Source: Methanosarcina barkeri 3
GTDB taxonomy: Archaea > Halobacteriota > Methanosarcinia > Methanosarcinales > Methanosarcinaceae
Direction of reading: 5' to 3'
Length of the DNA: 64,000 bases
Assembly (NCBI RefSeq): GCF_000970305.1
Contig: NZ_CP009517.1
Span: forward strand, 1,922,001 to 1,986,000
In this document: in pieces, positions 26,215 through 35,114 of the stretch
How positions within the stretch are numbered: the stretch's first letter is position 1
Layout: every line of letters starts with the position of its first letter
Notes under the pieces: generated by a model
Told to the model about the DNA's origin: nothing
Seen by the model: only the letters and a program-made list of their open reading frames with translations
Database searches by the model: none
Position numbers and translations under genes: made by a program

Positions 26215-28026
26215 TTACATTTCAAACCTCGTCATAACCCCATGGAGTTCGTCAGTAGGAAGCCTGTAAAACTGGACAAAGGAAGGCGATATCTTTTTGA
26301 TTATAGAAAAGACTCTCCAGATTAAGTTATTAGTAAAAATATCCTCTACTCCGTAGAAAATGGTTTTTTCGTGAACGCCCTGGTCTTCAAGAATCTGTTC
26401 AACATTAACAATTTCCATGTATCCTGCTCGTATTTCCAAAATTTTTAATCCTTTTGCCGGTTCTTTTGTGAATGAGCTTTCTATTCCGAACGGGCTGTCA
26501 GACTTGATAATGGAAATAAAAATATTATTTTCATAAATGATGTTGTTTTTAAACATCACATGGGAAATGTACTGGGGAATTCTTTCGATGTCACGTGTAA
26601 AGAAGAGGGCGGTCCCCATAATTTTATTTTGGGTAGCATATAAATAATTATATTTTTCAAGAAAGTCTTTAGCACTCATGAGTTTCATCAGTTCATACAG
26701 TTTCTTTTGTCCGGATGTATATATAAGTATAAGAGAGAGAATAAAAGCCGCTATGATGATTGACCAGTAGCCCCCATGGGGGATTTTATAGCTATTTGAG
26801 AGAAGGAATACTATGTCAATAAGTGTTATAAATAAAGAAATAATAGCTTTAGTTATATCTTTTCTATGGTAAAATATCGAAGTCATCATTATGCCCGTAA
26901 TAGACATGGTTCCTGTAACTGCTAACCCATATGCAGCTGCAAGTCTGGCCGACTCTCTAAATACAAGCATCATAAATAATACAGAAACCAGGAGAAGCCA
27001 GTTTATGGTACTTATGTAGATTTGGGACTTTAATATCCCGGAGGTATAATCAATCTTCAGCATTGGAATTATCCGAGTTGTTATTCCCTGATATACTATA
27101 GAGAACATACCGCTGATCATAGCCTGAGAAGCGATAATTGTAGCTATGATACTGAGGAGAAGGAATGGGATATAAAGTATGTTTGCCTGCTGATTTATCA
27201 TTTCGAATAAAAAGTTTGTCGAACCAGGATTTCTGAGAAGGAACGCACCCTGTCCCAGATAATTTAAAACCAGTGCTACAAACACGAATCTCCAGGCTTT
27301 TAAGATAGGCTCTCTTCCCAGGTGTCCCATATCAGCATATAATGCTTCACCTCCCGTAGCGCACAGGATGACTTCGGATAGTACAAAAAATCCTATAATC
27401 CCGTTATCCAGAAGAAACCTGATAGCATAATAAGGATTGATAGCGTTAAGTACTTCTGGAGTATGGAAAATAGAGGCGATACCTGAAAAACCAATGGCTG
27501 CAAACCATAGAACCATTATAGGCCCAAAAACCCACGTAATCTTTTCTATTCCCTTACTCTGGACTGAAAAAAGTGCTACTGCAATTGCGGCAGAAATAAG
27601 TATAATAGTTCCCTGGCTTATGTTTTCGAACTGAGGAATAATTCGCAAGCCCTCGACTGCACTCAGAATACTTATTGCAGGAGTAATTACTCCATCTCCC
27701 ATGAGGAAAGATGTTCCTATATAAGCTAACAATGTGACCAGAGCTACGTTTCTACTCGACTTGAGCAGAGGAACGAGTATTTCTTTTAAAACTATCGTAC
27801 CTCCTTCCCCTTTTTTACCCAGACTCATGGCAAGCCAGGCGTATTCCAGAGTCACAAGTATGATGAGTGTCCAGATAATTAAAGATAAAACTCCTATTAT
27901 GTGAGCGGGTGTAGGTCTTGTTAGAAGGAAAATAACGGTCAAAGTATAAATAGGACTTGTCCCGATATCTCCAAAAACAAGACCCATAGACTTTACTACT
28001 TCTCTAAATTCTGACTTGGAAAACAT
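26215..28026 (-). CDS. kup: Kup-type potassium uptake protein
   Basis: A 603-residue KUP/HAK family potassium transporter. The N-terminal GLVFGDIGTSPIYTL is the family hallmark, followed by GEGGTIVL and YIGTSFLMGDGVITPAISIL in the first helices. GQGAFLL and SQAMISGMFSIVYQGI belong to later helices; the last about 150 residues are a soluble C-terminal domain. The ATG at 28026 with an AGGTGA upstream is chosen over an upstream start. Potassium uptake fits osmoadaptation in methanogens. Confidence 0.92.
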   Translation of the reverse strand: MFSKSEFREVVKSMGLVFGDIGTSPIYTLTVIFLLTRPTPAHIIGVLSLIIWTLIILVTLEYAWLAMSLGKKGEGGTIVLKEILVPLLKSSRNVALVTLLAYIGTSFLMGDGVITPAISILSAVEGLRIIPQFENISQGTIILISAAIAVALFSVQSKGIEKITWVFGPIMVLWFAAIGFSGIASIFHTPEVLNAINPYYAIRFLLDNGIIGFFVLSEVILCATGGEALYADMGHLGREPILKAWRFVFVALVLNYLGQGAFLLRNPGSTNFLFEMINQQANILYIPFLLLSIIATIIASQAMISGMFSIVYQGITTRIIPMLKIDYTSGILKSQIYISTINWLLLVSVLFMMLVFRESARLAAAYGLAVTGTMSITGIMMTSIFYHRKDITKAIISLFITLIDIVFLLSNSYKIPHGGYWSIIIAAFILSLILIYTSGQKKLYELMKLMSAKDFLEKYNYLYATQNKIMGTALFFTRDIERIPQYISHVMFKNNIIYENNIFISIIKSDSPFGIESSFTKEPAKGLKILEIRAGYMEIVNVEQILEDQGVHEKTIFYGVEDIFTNNLIWRVFSIIKKISPSFVQFYRLPTDELHGVMTRFEM

Positions 28027-28268
28027 AATATTCACCTTTTTGCTCCAGAAATTATCACAAAGATACAATTTGAAATAAAAATTCCACTCTTTGAGCACTA
28101 AAACGATAAATCATGCTTTTTCTGCCCTATAAGAAAAAGTAAACGGATTATTTTTAAAATTGTGACTTTTAAATATTACTGTTTTCATATTGTTATCATC
28201 TCTATATATGGTCAATAAGCCTAACAGTAAATAGCGATTCAATAAAGGATGGTTTTGAGTATTACTTT

Positions 28269-28278
28269 TTTATATATA
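28269..28278 (+). promoter_or_regulatory. TATA-like promoter of second MATE gene
   Basis: TTTATATATA lies about 90 bases before the start codon in the 340-base divergent gap between kup and the MATE gene. No other feature is seen in this gap. Confidence 0.4.
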
Positions 28279-28366
28279 AAACTCATGACCCTTTCTCCAT
28301 AAAATGAAGATTTCACATCTCAAATCTCATCATAACTGCAGGTAGTTCTGGAAACGGCGGGAGAAA

Positions 28367-29824
28367 ATGAACAGCGGATCATTAACCGGAAGCAAAGACG
28401 CTGACGAGTACTCATGGGACAGGATGAAAGAGAAAGAAGGAGTTCCTCCAAAGAGTACAGAAGGAGTGAATATTCTTCTCGGTGATCCCAGGAAAGCCGT
28501 TGTCAAACTTTCAATTCCTATTATAGTTGCCATGTCTGTCCAGACTATATACAGTCTTACTGATACCTTCTGGGTTTCCGGGCTTGGAGCTGATGCCCTG
28601 GCTGCTATTGGATTTGCTTTTCCATTTTATGTAATCCAGATGGCGCTTACTGGCGGACTAGGAGTCGGCGGAGGGGCTGCAATTTCTCGACGCATAGGAG
28701 CCAGGGATAAAGCAGGTGCGGATAATGTTGCAGTTCATACCCTCGTGATAATGCTCATCTTCACAGTTGCCCTTACAGTTCTTGGACTTGCGATTATAAA
28801 GGATCTTTTTATTTACAGTGGGGCTGGAAGAACGACAGGATTGGGAGTAGAATATGCCAGAGTGATTTTTGCAGGCAGTTTTGCTTTCTTTTTTACAAAT
28901 ATTGCGAATTCCATCCTGAGAAGTGAAGGAGATTCAAAAAGAGCTATGAGGTCCATGATTCTGGGTTCGGGTCTTAATATAGTGCTTGACCCCATTTTTA
29001 TATATACCCTGGGGCTTGGGGTCGCAGGAGCAGCACTGGCTACAGTTATCTCTTTTGCCATCTCAGGACTGCTGATGTTCTACTGGTTTTTTATTAAAAA
29101 AGACACCTATATTTCTTTCAGGTTTCACTCTTTCAAATTCAACAAATTAATTGTCAGGGATATTTTCCGAGTAGGAATTCCCTCATCAATAGAACAGCTT
29201 GCTCTGGCACTGACCGCCCTTATAATGAACTTTGTTATTGCAGCCGTTGGTGGTACGGATGGAGTTGCAGTTTACGCAACAGCCTGGAGAGTAACAAGTA
29301 TTGCAGTTTCTCCTCTTATAGGAGTTTCAATCGCTGTAGTCTCAATCAGTGGAGCTGCCTTTGGAGAGAAGGACTTTAAAAAAGCACAGAACACCCTTAT
29401 ATACGCAATTGAAGTCGGTTTTCTCGTAGAAATGATAATTGCCGCCATAGTGTATTTTTTTGCCCCAGACATTGCTGCTGTCTTTACACATACCGAAAAT
29501 GCAGCCCATATAGCTCCTGAACTGACAAGACTCCTTAAAATTATGACGATTTTCTATCCAGTTGTAGCCTTCGGAATGCTCGCAGGTTCTCTCTTCCAGG
29601 GTGCAGGAAAGGGCACAAGCGCCCTTGCTGCTACTCTTCTGCGAAGTCTTGTGATGACTCTATTTTTTTCCTTACTTTTTGTGTTCGTACTCGACTGGGG
29701 GTTACTCGGAGTCTGGTGGGGACTGGTTGTGGGTACAGTAATCGGTTCAATTATTTCTTTTGTGTGGGTGCAGGTGTATTTGAGGTGTGTGATAAAAGAG
29801 GGGGCAGTAGGAGGAAAATGCTGA
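28367..29824 (+). CDS. MATE family efflux transporter (copy 2)
   Basis: A 485-residue MATE protein, paralogous to that at 22181-23617. Shared blocks include KLSIPIIVAMSVQTIYSLTD, VSGLGADALAAIGFAFPF, RRIGARDKAGADNVAVHT and SLFQGAGKGTSALAATLLRS. Both have a charged N-terminal extension of about 35-45 residues before the first helix, carrying GDP(R/K)KA just ahead of the membrane. Substrate unknown. Confidence 0.9.
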   Translation: MNSGSLTGSKDADEYSWDRMKEKEGVPPKSTEGVNILLGDPRKAVVKLSIPIIVAMSVQTIYSLTDTFWVSGLGADALAAIGFAFPFYVIQMALTGGLGVGGGAAISRRIGARDKAGADNVAVHTLVIMLIFTVALTVLGLAIIKDLFIYSGAGRTTGLGVEYARVIFAGSFAFFFTNIANSILRSEGDSKRAMRSMILGSGLNIVLDPIFIYTLGLGVAGAALATVISFAISGLLMFYWFFIKKDTYISFRFHSFKFNKLIVRDIFRVGIPSSIEQLALALTALIMNFVIAAVGGTDGVAVYATAWRVTSIAVSPLIGVSIAVVSISGAAFGEKDFKKAQNTLIYAIEVGFLVEMIIAAIVYFFAPDIAAVFTHTENAAHIAPELTRLLKIMTIFYPVVAFGMLAGSLFQGAGKGTSALAATLLRSLVMTLFFSLLFVFVLDWGLLGVWWGLVVGTVIGSIISFVWVQVYLRCVIKEGAVGGKC

Positions 29825-29931
29825 ATGGATAATTATCTACAGATTTTTATGTGGAAGTAATTCATCAGGTGTTTTTGCGACTTTTTATTATAAGTTATAT
29901 AAATAGATCCGTAGGTTTTGCCGCCTGATTT

Positions 29932-30062
29932 CATTCAGTATCTATTCAGTATCTATTCAGTACCCATTCAGTATCTATTCAGTATCCATTCAGTATCCAT
30001 TCAGTATCCATTCAGTATCCATTCAGCACCCATTCAGTACCCATTCAGTACCCATTCAGTAT
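29932..30062. repeat. Tandem repeat array, 11-bp unit
   Basis: About twelve units of TATTCAGTATC or CATTCAGTACC. A 71-codon frame through it simply translates the repeat and is not taken as a gene. Confidence 0.9.
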
Positions 30063-30295
30063 CGTTTTTCAGAGTTCCAGGTTCGAAAGATATATTCTAT
30101 TTTAAGTTTATCTTTACAATGAAGCTCACCTAACCGTAAGAAGCTATTGATTTTTAAACATAAATCCCTTTTTCTAGCAGCTTGGAATTTTCCTATCGGT
30201 TTGGGAAATCTGGTATGATGGTTAATATGGGAAACAGAACTTTCCACTAAGTAAGGATTCGTAAAAAGAGCTACTTTTAGAGAGAAACTATCCTG

Positions 30296-30418
30296 TAGCA
30301 TATCCTGTAGTCCATAACTTATAGGCTCATGTTTTGTATAGGTTCATATCTTGTAGCATATCCTGTAGATCCATATCCTGTAGGTCCATACCCTGTAAGT
30401 TCATACCTTGTAGGTTTG
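30296..30418. repeat. Degenerate tandem repeat
   Basis: Six or seven units of CATATCCTGTAGRTC and variants. The remainder of 29825-30866 shows no gene. Confidence 0.7.
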
Positions 30419-30866
30419 GGTTTTTATGTTGAGGATTATCTCCTCACGAGAAGTACAAGGAGCTTTGACTGTGCCCACTTTTATAAGAAAGGCCAAAGAT
30501 AGCAAATGTGAAACCGAGAAAATCTTTGATTATACACCGATGCCTAACGCTTAAATAGGCCTTAATTACAAATCATAAAATATAAATAAAACCGGTTCAT
30601 TTTTAGTTTGAAATCTAACAGTAAGAAACTGAATAGTAAGTAAAAACGGTCACAATTCGGATGATAAGGTACAATTAAAGCTCAGTCAAACTCAAGAAAA
30701 TTCGTAAAATCCATTAGGACAGCAGATTCAATTAAGAAACACCTCGCAAATAAGTCTACTGGATAAGGAACTTCAAGGAAAAAGACCTCTAATGGCTACT
30801 ATCCTGCCTTTATCATCCGAATATTGACTGCAAATAAAACTGCAAAAAACCCTGACTGTGATATCA

Positions 30867-31343
30867 ATGAAGGAAGAGAAGATAAAAGAAACAGTAAAAC
30901 TCCAGTTTGAGATAATCAATCTGTTTCAAAAAAATTTTGCTAAAATTTTTCACAAACCAGGGGAGAGTCCTTATAACCTCAATAAAAATCAGAATAGAGC
31001 AATTATGATTATTGGGTCAATAGACAACATTATGCCTACAACCCTGGGAAAATGTCTTGATCTTCAGAAGGGAAGCTTGACAAGTATGATCGATGCTCTG
31101 GAAAGAGAAGGGCTTGTTTGCAGGAAAAAAGACCCCCAGGATAGGAGAAAAACCCTTATTTCTCTCACCGAAAATGGAATAGCTTACAGAGACTGGTTCA
31201 TGGGAGAACTTGAAGAAAATGCTTCAGAGATTCTCAGAAAGCTGGACGAAGAGGACATCCTTGCATACAAGGAGAGCCTGCAAATAATGCTTGCAACGCT
31301 GAAGAAGCTTGATGACACAATTCGAACAAAAACAGTATCGTAA
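30867..31343 (+). CDS. MarR-family transcriptional regulator
   Basis: A 158-residue winged-helix regulator. LNKNQNRAIMIIGSIDNIMP and TTLGKCLDLQKGSLTSMIDALEREGLV form the HTH, and RKKDPQDRRKTLISLTENG is the MarR wing. The start is the ATG at 30867. A drug- or phenolic-responsive role is common for the family. The upstream MATE genes are plausible targets but no operator was identified. Confidence 0.87.
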   Translation: MKEEKIKETVKLQFEIINLFQKNFAKIFHKPGESPYNLNKNQNRAIMIIGSIDNIMPTTLGKCLDLQKGSLTSMIDALEREGLVCRKKDPQDRRKTLISLTENGIAYRDWFMGELEENASEILRKLDEEDILAYKESLQIMLATLKKLDDTIRTKTVS

Positions 31344-31439
31344 GGCTGCACTGGACATCGAACTTGCAAATATTTGTGCCGTTGCTTTTAACTTTATACT
31401 GCGATGTTGTGAAATCAATTAATGCAGCCACATGACTTA

Positions 31440-31580
31440 AAAGGACTGTCCGATAAAAAGGACTGCCCGATAATAATCAGTAATAAACGGACTTTTTTTC
31501 GATTTAAAGGTTTTAAACTCCTTTTTTTTGCCACTTTTTTCATTGTCTCATAACTCAAAGTTAAACTGTTGGACATATAT
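31440..31580. repeat. MITE-like element related to 666-796
   Basis: Starts GGACTGTCCGATAAAAAGGA, a direct repeat with GGACTGCCCGATAATAAT, and contains CAGTAATAAA, T-runs and GATTTAAAGGTTTT like the element at 666-796; it ends near CTGTTGGACAT. Terminal symmetry is decayed. Confidence 0.4.
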
Positions 31581-31730
31581 TACGCATCAGAACAATTACA
31601 TTTCTACATTTTAAGGCGAAAGTTGCTGACACTTTATTAGGAAAGCCAGTTCCATAAAGGAAAATCTAGATATTTAATAAAGAGAATACTGCATAAATCT
31701 AACTGTATGATTATAAATGTGAAAGGTTAA

Positions 31731-31874
31731 TGTGTTCAACTTCACGTCCATAAACGAGTACTGTCAATGTATTCACCTTCACGTTCATAAACGAGTACTG
31801 TCAATGTATTCACCTTCACGTTCATAAACGAGTACTGTCAATGTATTCACCTTCACGTTCATAAACGAGTACTG
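31731..31874. repeat. Tandem repeat, 37-bp unit
   Basis: Four head-to-tail units, each with TTCACGTTCATAAACGAGTA then CTGTCAA and TGTATTCACC. There are no spacers, so it is not a CRISPR array. It lies about 125 bases before the NlpC/P60 gene. The rest of 31344-31996 shows no gene. Confidence 0.9.
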
Positions 31875-31996
31875 GTATTAAGCTTATGTTCAAGCTGAGT
31901 TATGTTTTTAAAAGTCAGTTGAGTCATTGCGTTACTCTAATGATAATAAATGCAGATAGTATAACTAAGTTAGTAAAACACAGGCACTGAGCAAAA

Positions 31997-34201
31997 ATGA
32001 AGATTAAAAAATATCAACTAATAGCCATACTCCTTGTAGCTATCTTAATAGCATTCATACCCCTCGTATCAGCAGCTCCTGCAGGAACATCCGAGTCCGC
32101 GGTAGTAGCAGCCACAAAAGGCTGGATTGGAGTTAAATCCGTGCATGGAGGTAACAGCAGATCGGGCATTGATTGCTCTCATTTAGTATATCAAGTATAC
32201 AAGCAAACCGGAGCCAAAGACATAGTTTTCCAAACTGTGCCTAACATGAAAAAAAATGCATATTATGTTACTACAGCTTCTCCGAAGCCCGGTGATATAA
32301 TTTTTTGGAAAAAAGACATTACTAAAAACAACAGGAACTACTGGCTTACCAGTCACGTGGGAATATACATAGGGAGTGGGCAGTTCATAGATACATCTTT
32401 TGAGACAAAGACAGTTAACACAGAAAGTGTTAGTGGCGTGTATCAGGAAGGAATGCCGTATTATGCGAGATGGAACCCTGGTGGAAGCGATGACACGGAT
32501 AGCGATGAAACTCCTGATAATAATGATGTAAACGTGCCGGTTGCTGCATTCTCTATGTCTCCTACCTCTGGAAAAGCTCCGTTGAATGTAGCATTTACTG
32601 ATAAAAGTACGGATGCAACTTCCTGGGCATGGAGTTTTGGAGACGGAAGTACTTCGATAGAGAAAAACCCAAAGCATACCTACTCTGAAGCAGGAAACTA
32701 TAACGTTGTCCTGACTGTAAATAATGAAAAGGGCTCAAATTCAAAAACTCAAGAAGTAACTGTTCAGAGCGAACCAGTTCCGGAAAAAGTGGATCCTGTA
32801 GCGAACTTTAGTGCAGATACCACGAGTGGCCCTGCTCCTCTTTCTGTGCAATTTACAGATCTATCGCAAAATGCGAACGAATGGAACTGGGATTTTGGAG
32901 ACGGAGAAACTTCAACCGAGCAGAGCCCGGACTATACTTATTTCTCAGCAGGAAACTATACTGTTATCCTGACCGTAAATAATGAAAATGGCTCGAGCTC
33001 GAAAACCCTGAATATAAATGTTGAGGGAGAGCCGGATCAAGAAGAAACCCTTCCTGTAGCGGATTTTGATGCAGATACCACGAGCGGCAATGCACCTCTA
33101 TATGTGCAATTTACAGATCTGTCGCAAAACGCAAACGAATGGCACTGGAATTTTGGAGACGGAAATACTTCAACCGAGCAGGAGCCGTTGTACATATATT
33201 CTTCAGCCGGAAACTATGATGTTAACCTGACAGTAGTTAATGAAAACAAAACGTCCTCGAAAATCACTACAATAAACGTACTGGAAGAAAGCAATTCAAG
33301 CGACAGCAACAGTAATAGTGACACTATCGGCAACAGTGACAGTAACAGCGAAAGTGATAGCAACAGCGACAGCGATAGTAATAGCGAAAGCGACAGTAGC
33401 AGTGATAGTGATAGTGGCCGTGACAGCAATAGTGGAGGACACAGCCACAAGAGCGGAGGTAGCAGTGGTGGCATTGGTGGGTCCCCCGAACCAGCCAGTA
33501 ATGTCCAGGTAAAAGAAAATTTACAGAACTTTATTGCCAGTGGAAAGGATGTGAATTTTAATTTTACTAATAACGTAACCTGTGTTGAATCGATAACATT
33601 CAGATCAACAAAAACCGTAGGAAAGACCACTACAATAGTAGAGGAACTGAAAAATAAGTCAAGCCTGGTTTCCAAGCTTCCTGAAGGTATTGTCTACAAA
33701 TCATTCAATATATGGGTTGGAAACGGCGGTTATGGCAACTCAAAGAATATTGAGAGTTCATCGGTCAATTTTAAAGTTAATACATCATGGGTAAACGAGA
33801 ATAACATAAACAAGTCCTCAATTCTACTTGATTGGTACGATGACGAGAAAAAAGAATGGATACAACTGCCAGTAAATCTAACAGGTGAAGATGACCAGTT
33901 CTTGCATTTCACAGCAAATGTGCCTGGCTACTCTTCCTTCGCAATAACAGGCACAAAGGACGAAGGCAACACAATAAATGCAGAGCCTGCTCAAACAGCC
34001 GTAAATAGCACTACAGGCAGTAATGCAGGCAATACTGCAAGCATTAGTGAAGGTAGTAACGCAAGCAATAACTCAAGCAGCAGTACAAACACTATTGAAA
34101 ATAATGTCACTGAAGAAAGTACAAAATCTCCGGGATTTAGTATAATCAGCGGCGTTGTATGTTTATTCTGTGTTTTCTTGTATAGAAGTAAGAAAAGATA
34201 A
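31997..34201 (+). CDS. Secreted NlpC/P60-PKD surface protein with PGF-CTERM
   Basis: 734 residues. Signal peptide 1-26. NlpC/P60 domain about 35-158 with Cys60 in GIDCSH and His120 in SHVGIYIG; at the usual third position there is Asp132 (FIDTS). Three PKD domains follow at about 181-257, 267-343 and 352-428, each with W.FGDG. Then a Ser/Asp/Asn-rich linker (432-495), a PGF-pre-PGF-like domain (about 500-660) and a Ser/Asn/Thr-rich stem. The end has SPGF (711-714), a hydrophobic helix and RSKKR, the archaeosortase sorting signal. A wall-peptide hydrolase displayed outside the S-layer is suggested, but Methanosarcina has no murein, so the substrate is open. Confidence 0.85.
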   Translation: MKIKKYQLIAILLVAILIAFIPLVSAAPAGTSESAVVAATKGWIGVKSVHGGNSRSGIDCSHLVYQVYKQTGAKDIVFQTVPNMKKNAYYVTTASPKPGDIIFWKKDITKNNRNYWLTSHVGIYIGSGQFIDTSFETKTVNTESVSGVYQEGMPYYARWNPGGSDDTDSDETPDNNDVNVPVAAFSMSPTSGKAPLNVAFTDKSTDATSWAWSFGDGSTSIEKNPKHTYSEAGNYNVVLTVNNEKGSNSKTQEVTVQSEPVPEKVDPVANFSADTTSGPAPLSVQFTDLSQNANEWNWDFGDGETSTEQSPDYTYFSAGNYTVILTVNNENGSSSKTLNINVEGEPDQEETLPVADFDADTTSGNAPLYVQFTDLSQNANEWHWNFGDGNTSTEQEPLYIYSSAGNYDVNLTVVNENKTSSKITTINVLEESNSSDSNSNSDTIGNSDSNSESDSNSDSDSNSESDSSSDSDSGRDSNSGGHSHKSGGSSGGIGGSPEPASNVQVKENLQNFIASGKDVNFNFTNNVTCVESITFRSTKTVGKTTTIVEELKNKSSLVSKLPEGIVYKSFNIWVGNGGYGNSKNIESSSVNFKVNTSWVNENNINKSSILLDWYDDEKKEWIQLPVNLTGEDDQFLHFTANVPGYSSFAITGTKDEGNTINAEPAQTAVNSTTGSNAGNTASISEGSNASNNSSSSTNTIENNVTEESTKSPGFSIISGVVCLFCVFLYRSKKR

Positions 34202-34339
34202 AACAGAGTAAATTGTAGTAAGACAGTGAGGGTTACTGATCTGATCTGACAAGCGAGTAAATTTACTTATCGCAGTTAGGTTGGAAAAACTACCCTCTGG
34301 CCACTATTTTTAGATTACTATAATTTTCTGAATTTTATT

Positions 34340-34440
34340 TTTCTAAAGTATTATTTTCCGATTATTATTTTCTGAATTATGATTTTCTGAATTATTATTT
34401 TCTGAATTATGATTTTCCGAGTATTATTTTTTAGAGTAAT
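34340..34440. repeat. Tandem repeat, about 15-bp unit
   Basis: Five or six units of ATTTTCTGAATTATK with variants in the gap between the surface protein and the YjbQ gene; no gene otherwise. Confidence 0.75.
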
Positions 34441-34545
34441 ACTTTTCCAGATCAGATCCAGCTTTTTGAAAATATTACACTGAATCAATACATTTTTTGT
34501 AAGAAAAGACTGAAATGGAATTTGGAAAACTTTAGAGGAGAGACT

Positions 34546-34941
34546 TTGAAACTTAAAATTGATACGTCCAAACGCATTGAACTGGTTGATATCACTTCAC
34601 AAGTTCAGGAAGAAATAAGGAAAAGCGAAATATCTGAAGGCATATGCCTTATCAGCACACGACATACCACTGCAGGCATCATAATAAATGAGAATGAAAA
34701 CGGACTGAAAGACGACATTCTCAATCTTTTAAACAAACTGGTCCCTGCCGATGCAGGGTACAGGCACGACCGCATAGATAACAATGCAGACTCCCATCTT
34801 AAAGCAGTACTGCTTGGAGCAAGCGAGGCCCTGCCTGTTTCGGAAGGAAAACTTGAGCTTGGGACCTGGCAGAGAATCTTTTTTGCCGAAATGGATGGGC
34901 CAAGAAGCAGGATAATTAATGTTACACTTTTAAGAGCTTAA
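34546..34941 (+). CDS. yjbQ: YjbQ/UPF0047 family protein
   Basis: A 131-residue protein of the YjbQ family, which in bacteria has secondary thiamine-phosphate synthase activity. SEGICLISTRHTTAGIIINE and the metal-site region ADAGYRHDRIDNNADSHLKA are diagnostic, as is LGTWQRIFFAEMDGPRSR. The start is read as TTG at 34546, since GAGGAGA lies six bases upstream and no in-frame ATG exists. A thiD-thiN gene lies 3 kb away, but a functional link is only inferred. Confidence 0.85.
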   Translation: MKLKIDTSKRIELVDITSQVQEEIRKSEISEGICLISTRHTTAGIIINENENGLKDDILNLLNKLVPADAGYRHDRIDNNADSHLKAVLLGASEALPVSEGKLELGTWQRIFFAEMDGPRSRIINVTLLRA

Positions 34942-35114
34942 AGCGAGAACAAGCAAACATAGAATAGATAAAATTGAGAATAAATCAAAAATACAATGAT
35001 AGAAATCAAAAGAGTAGTGGAGAATCAAATAGATGATGAAAGAACTCAAAAAGATAGTAAGAATTCAAAAAGAATAGTGAAGAAAGTCCCTTAAAAAAGA
35101 CTGGAAAGAGTAGT

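Noticed and set aside
29918-30133. 71-codon plus-strand frame
   Set aside because: It is the translation of an 11-base tandem repeat; no ribosome-binding site or domain.
31731-31874. CRISPR array
   Set aside because: The 37-base units are directly adjacent with no variable spacers.
33214-33675. Leu/Ser-rich minus-strand frame inside the surface protein gene
   Set aside because: It is the antisense of the Ser/Asp-rich linker and has no independent support.
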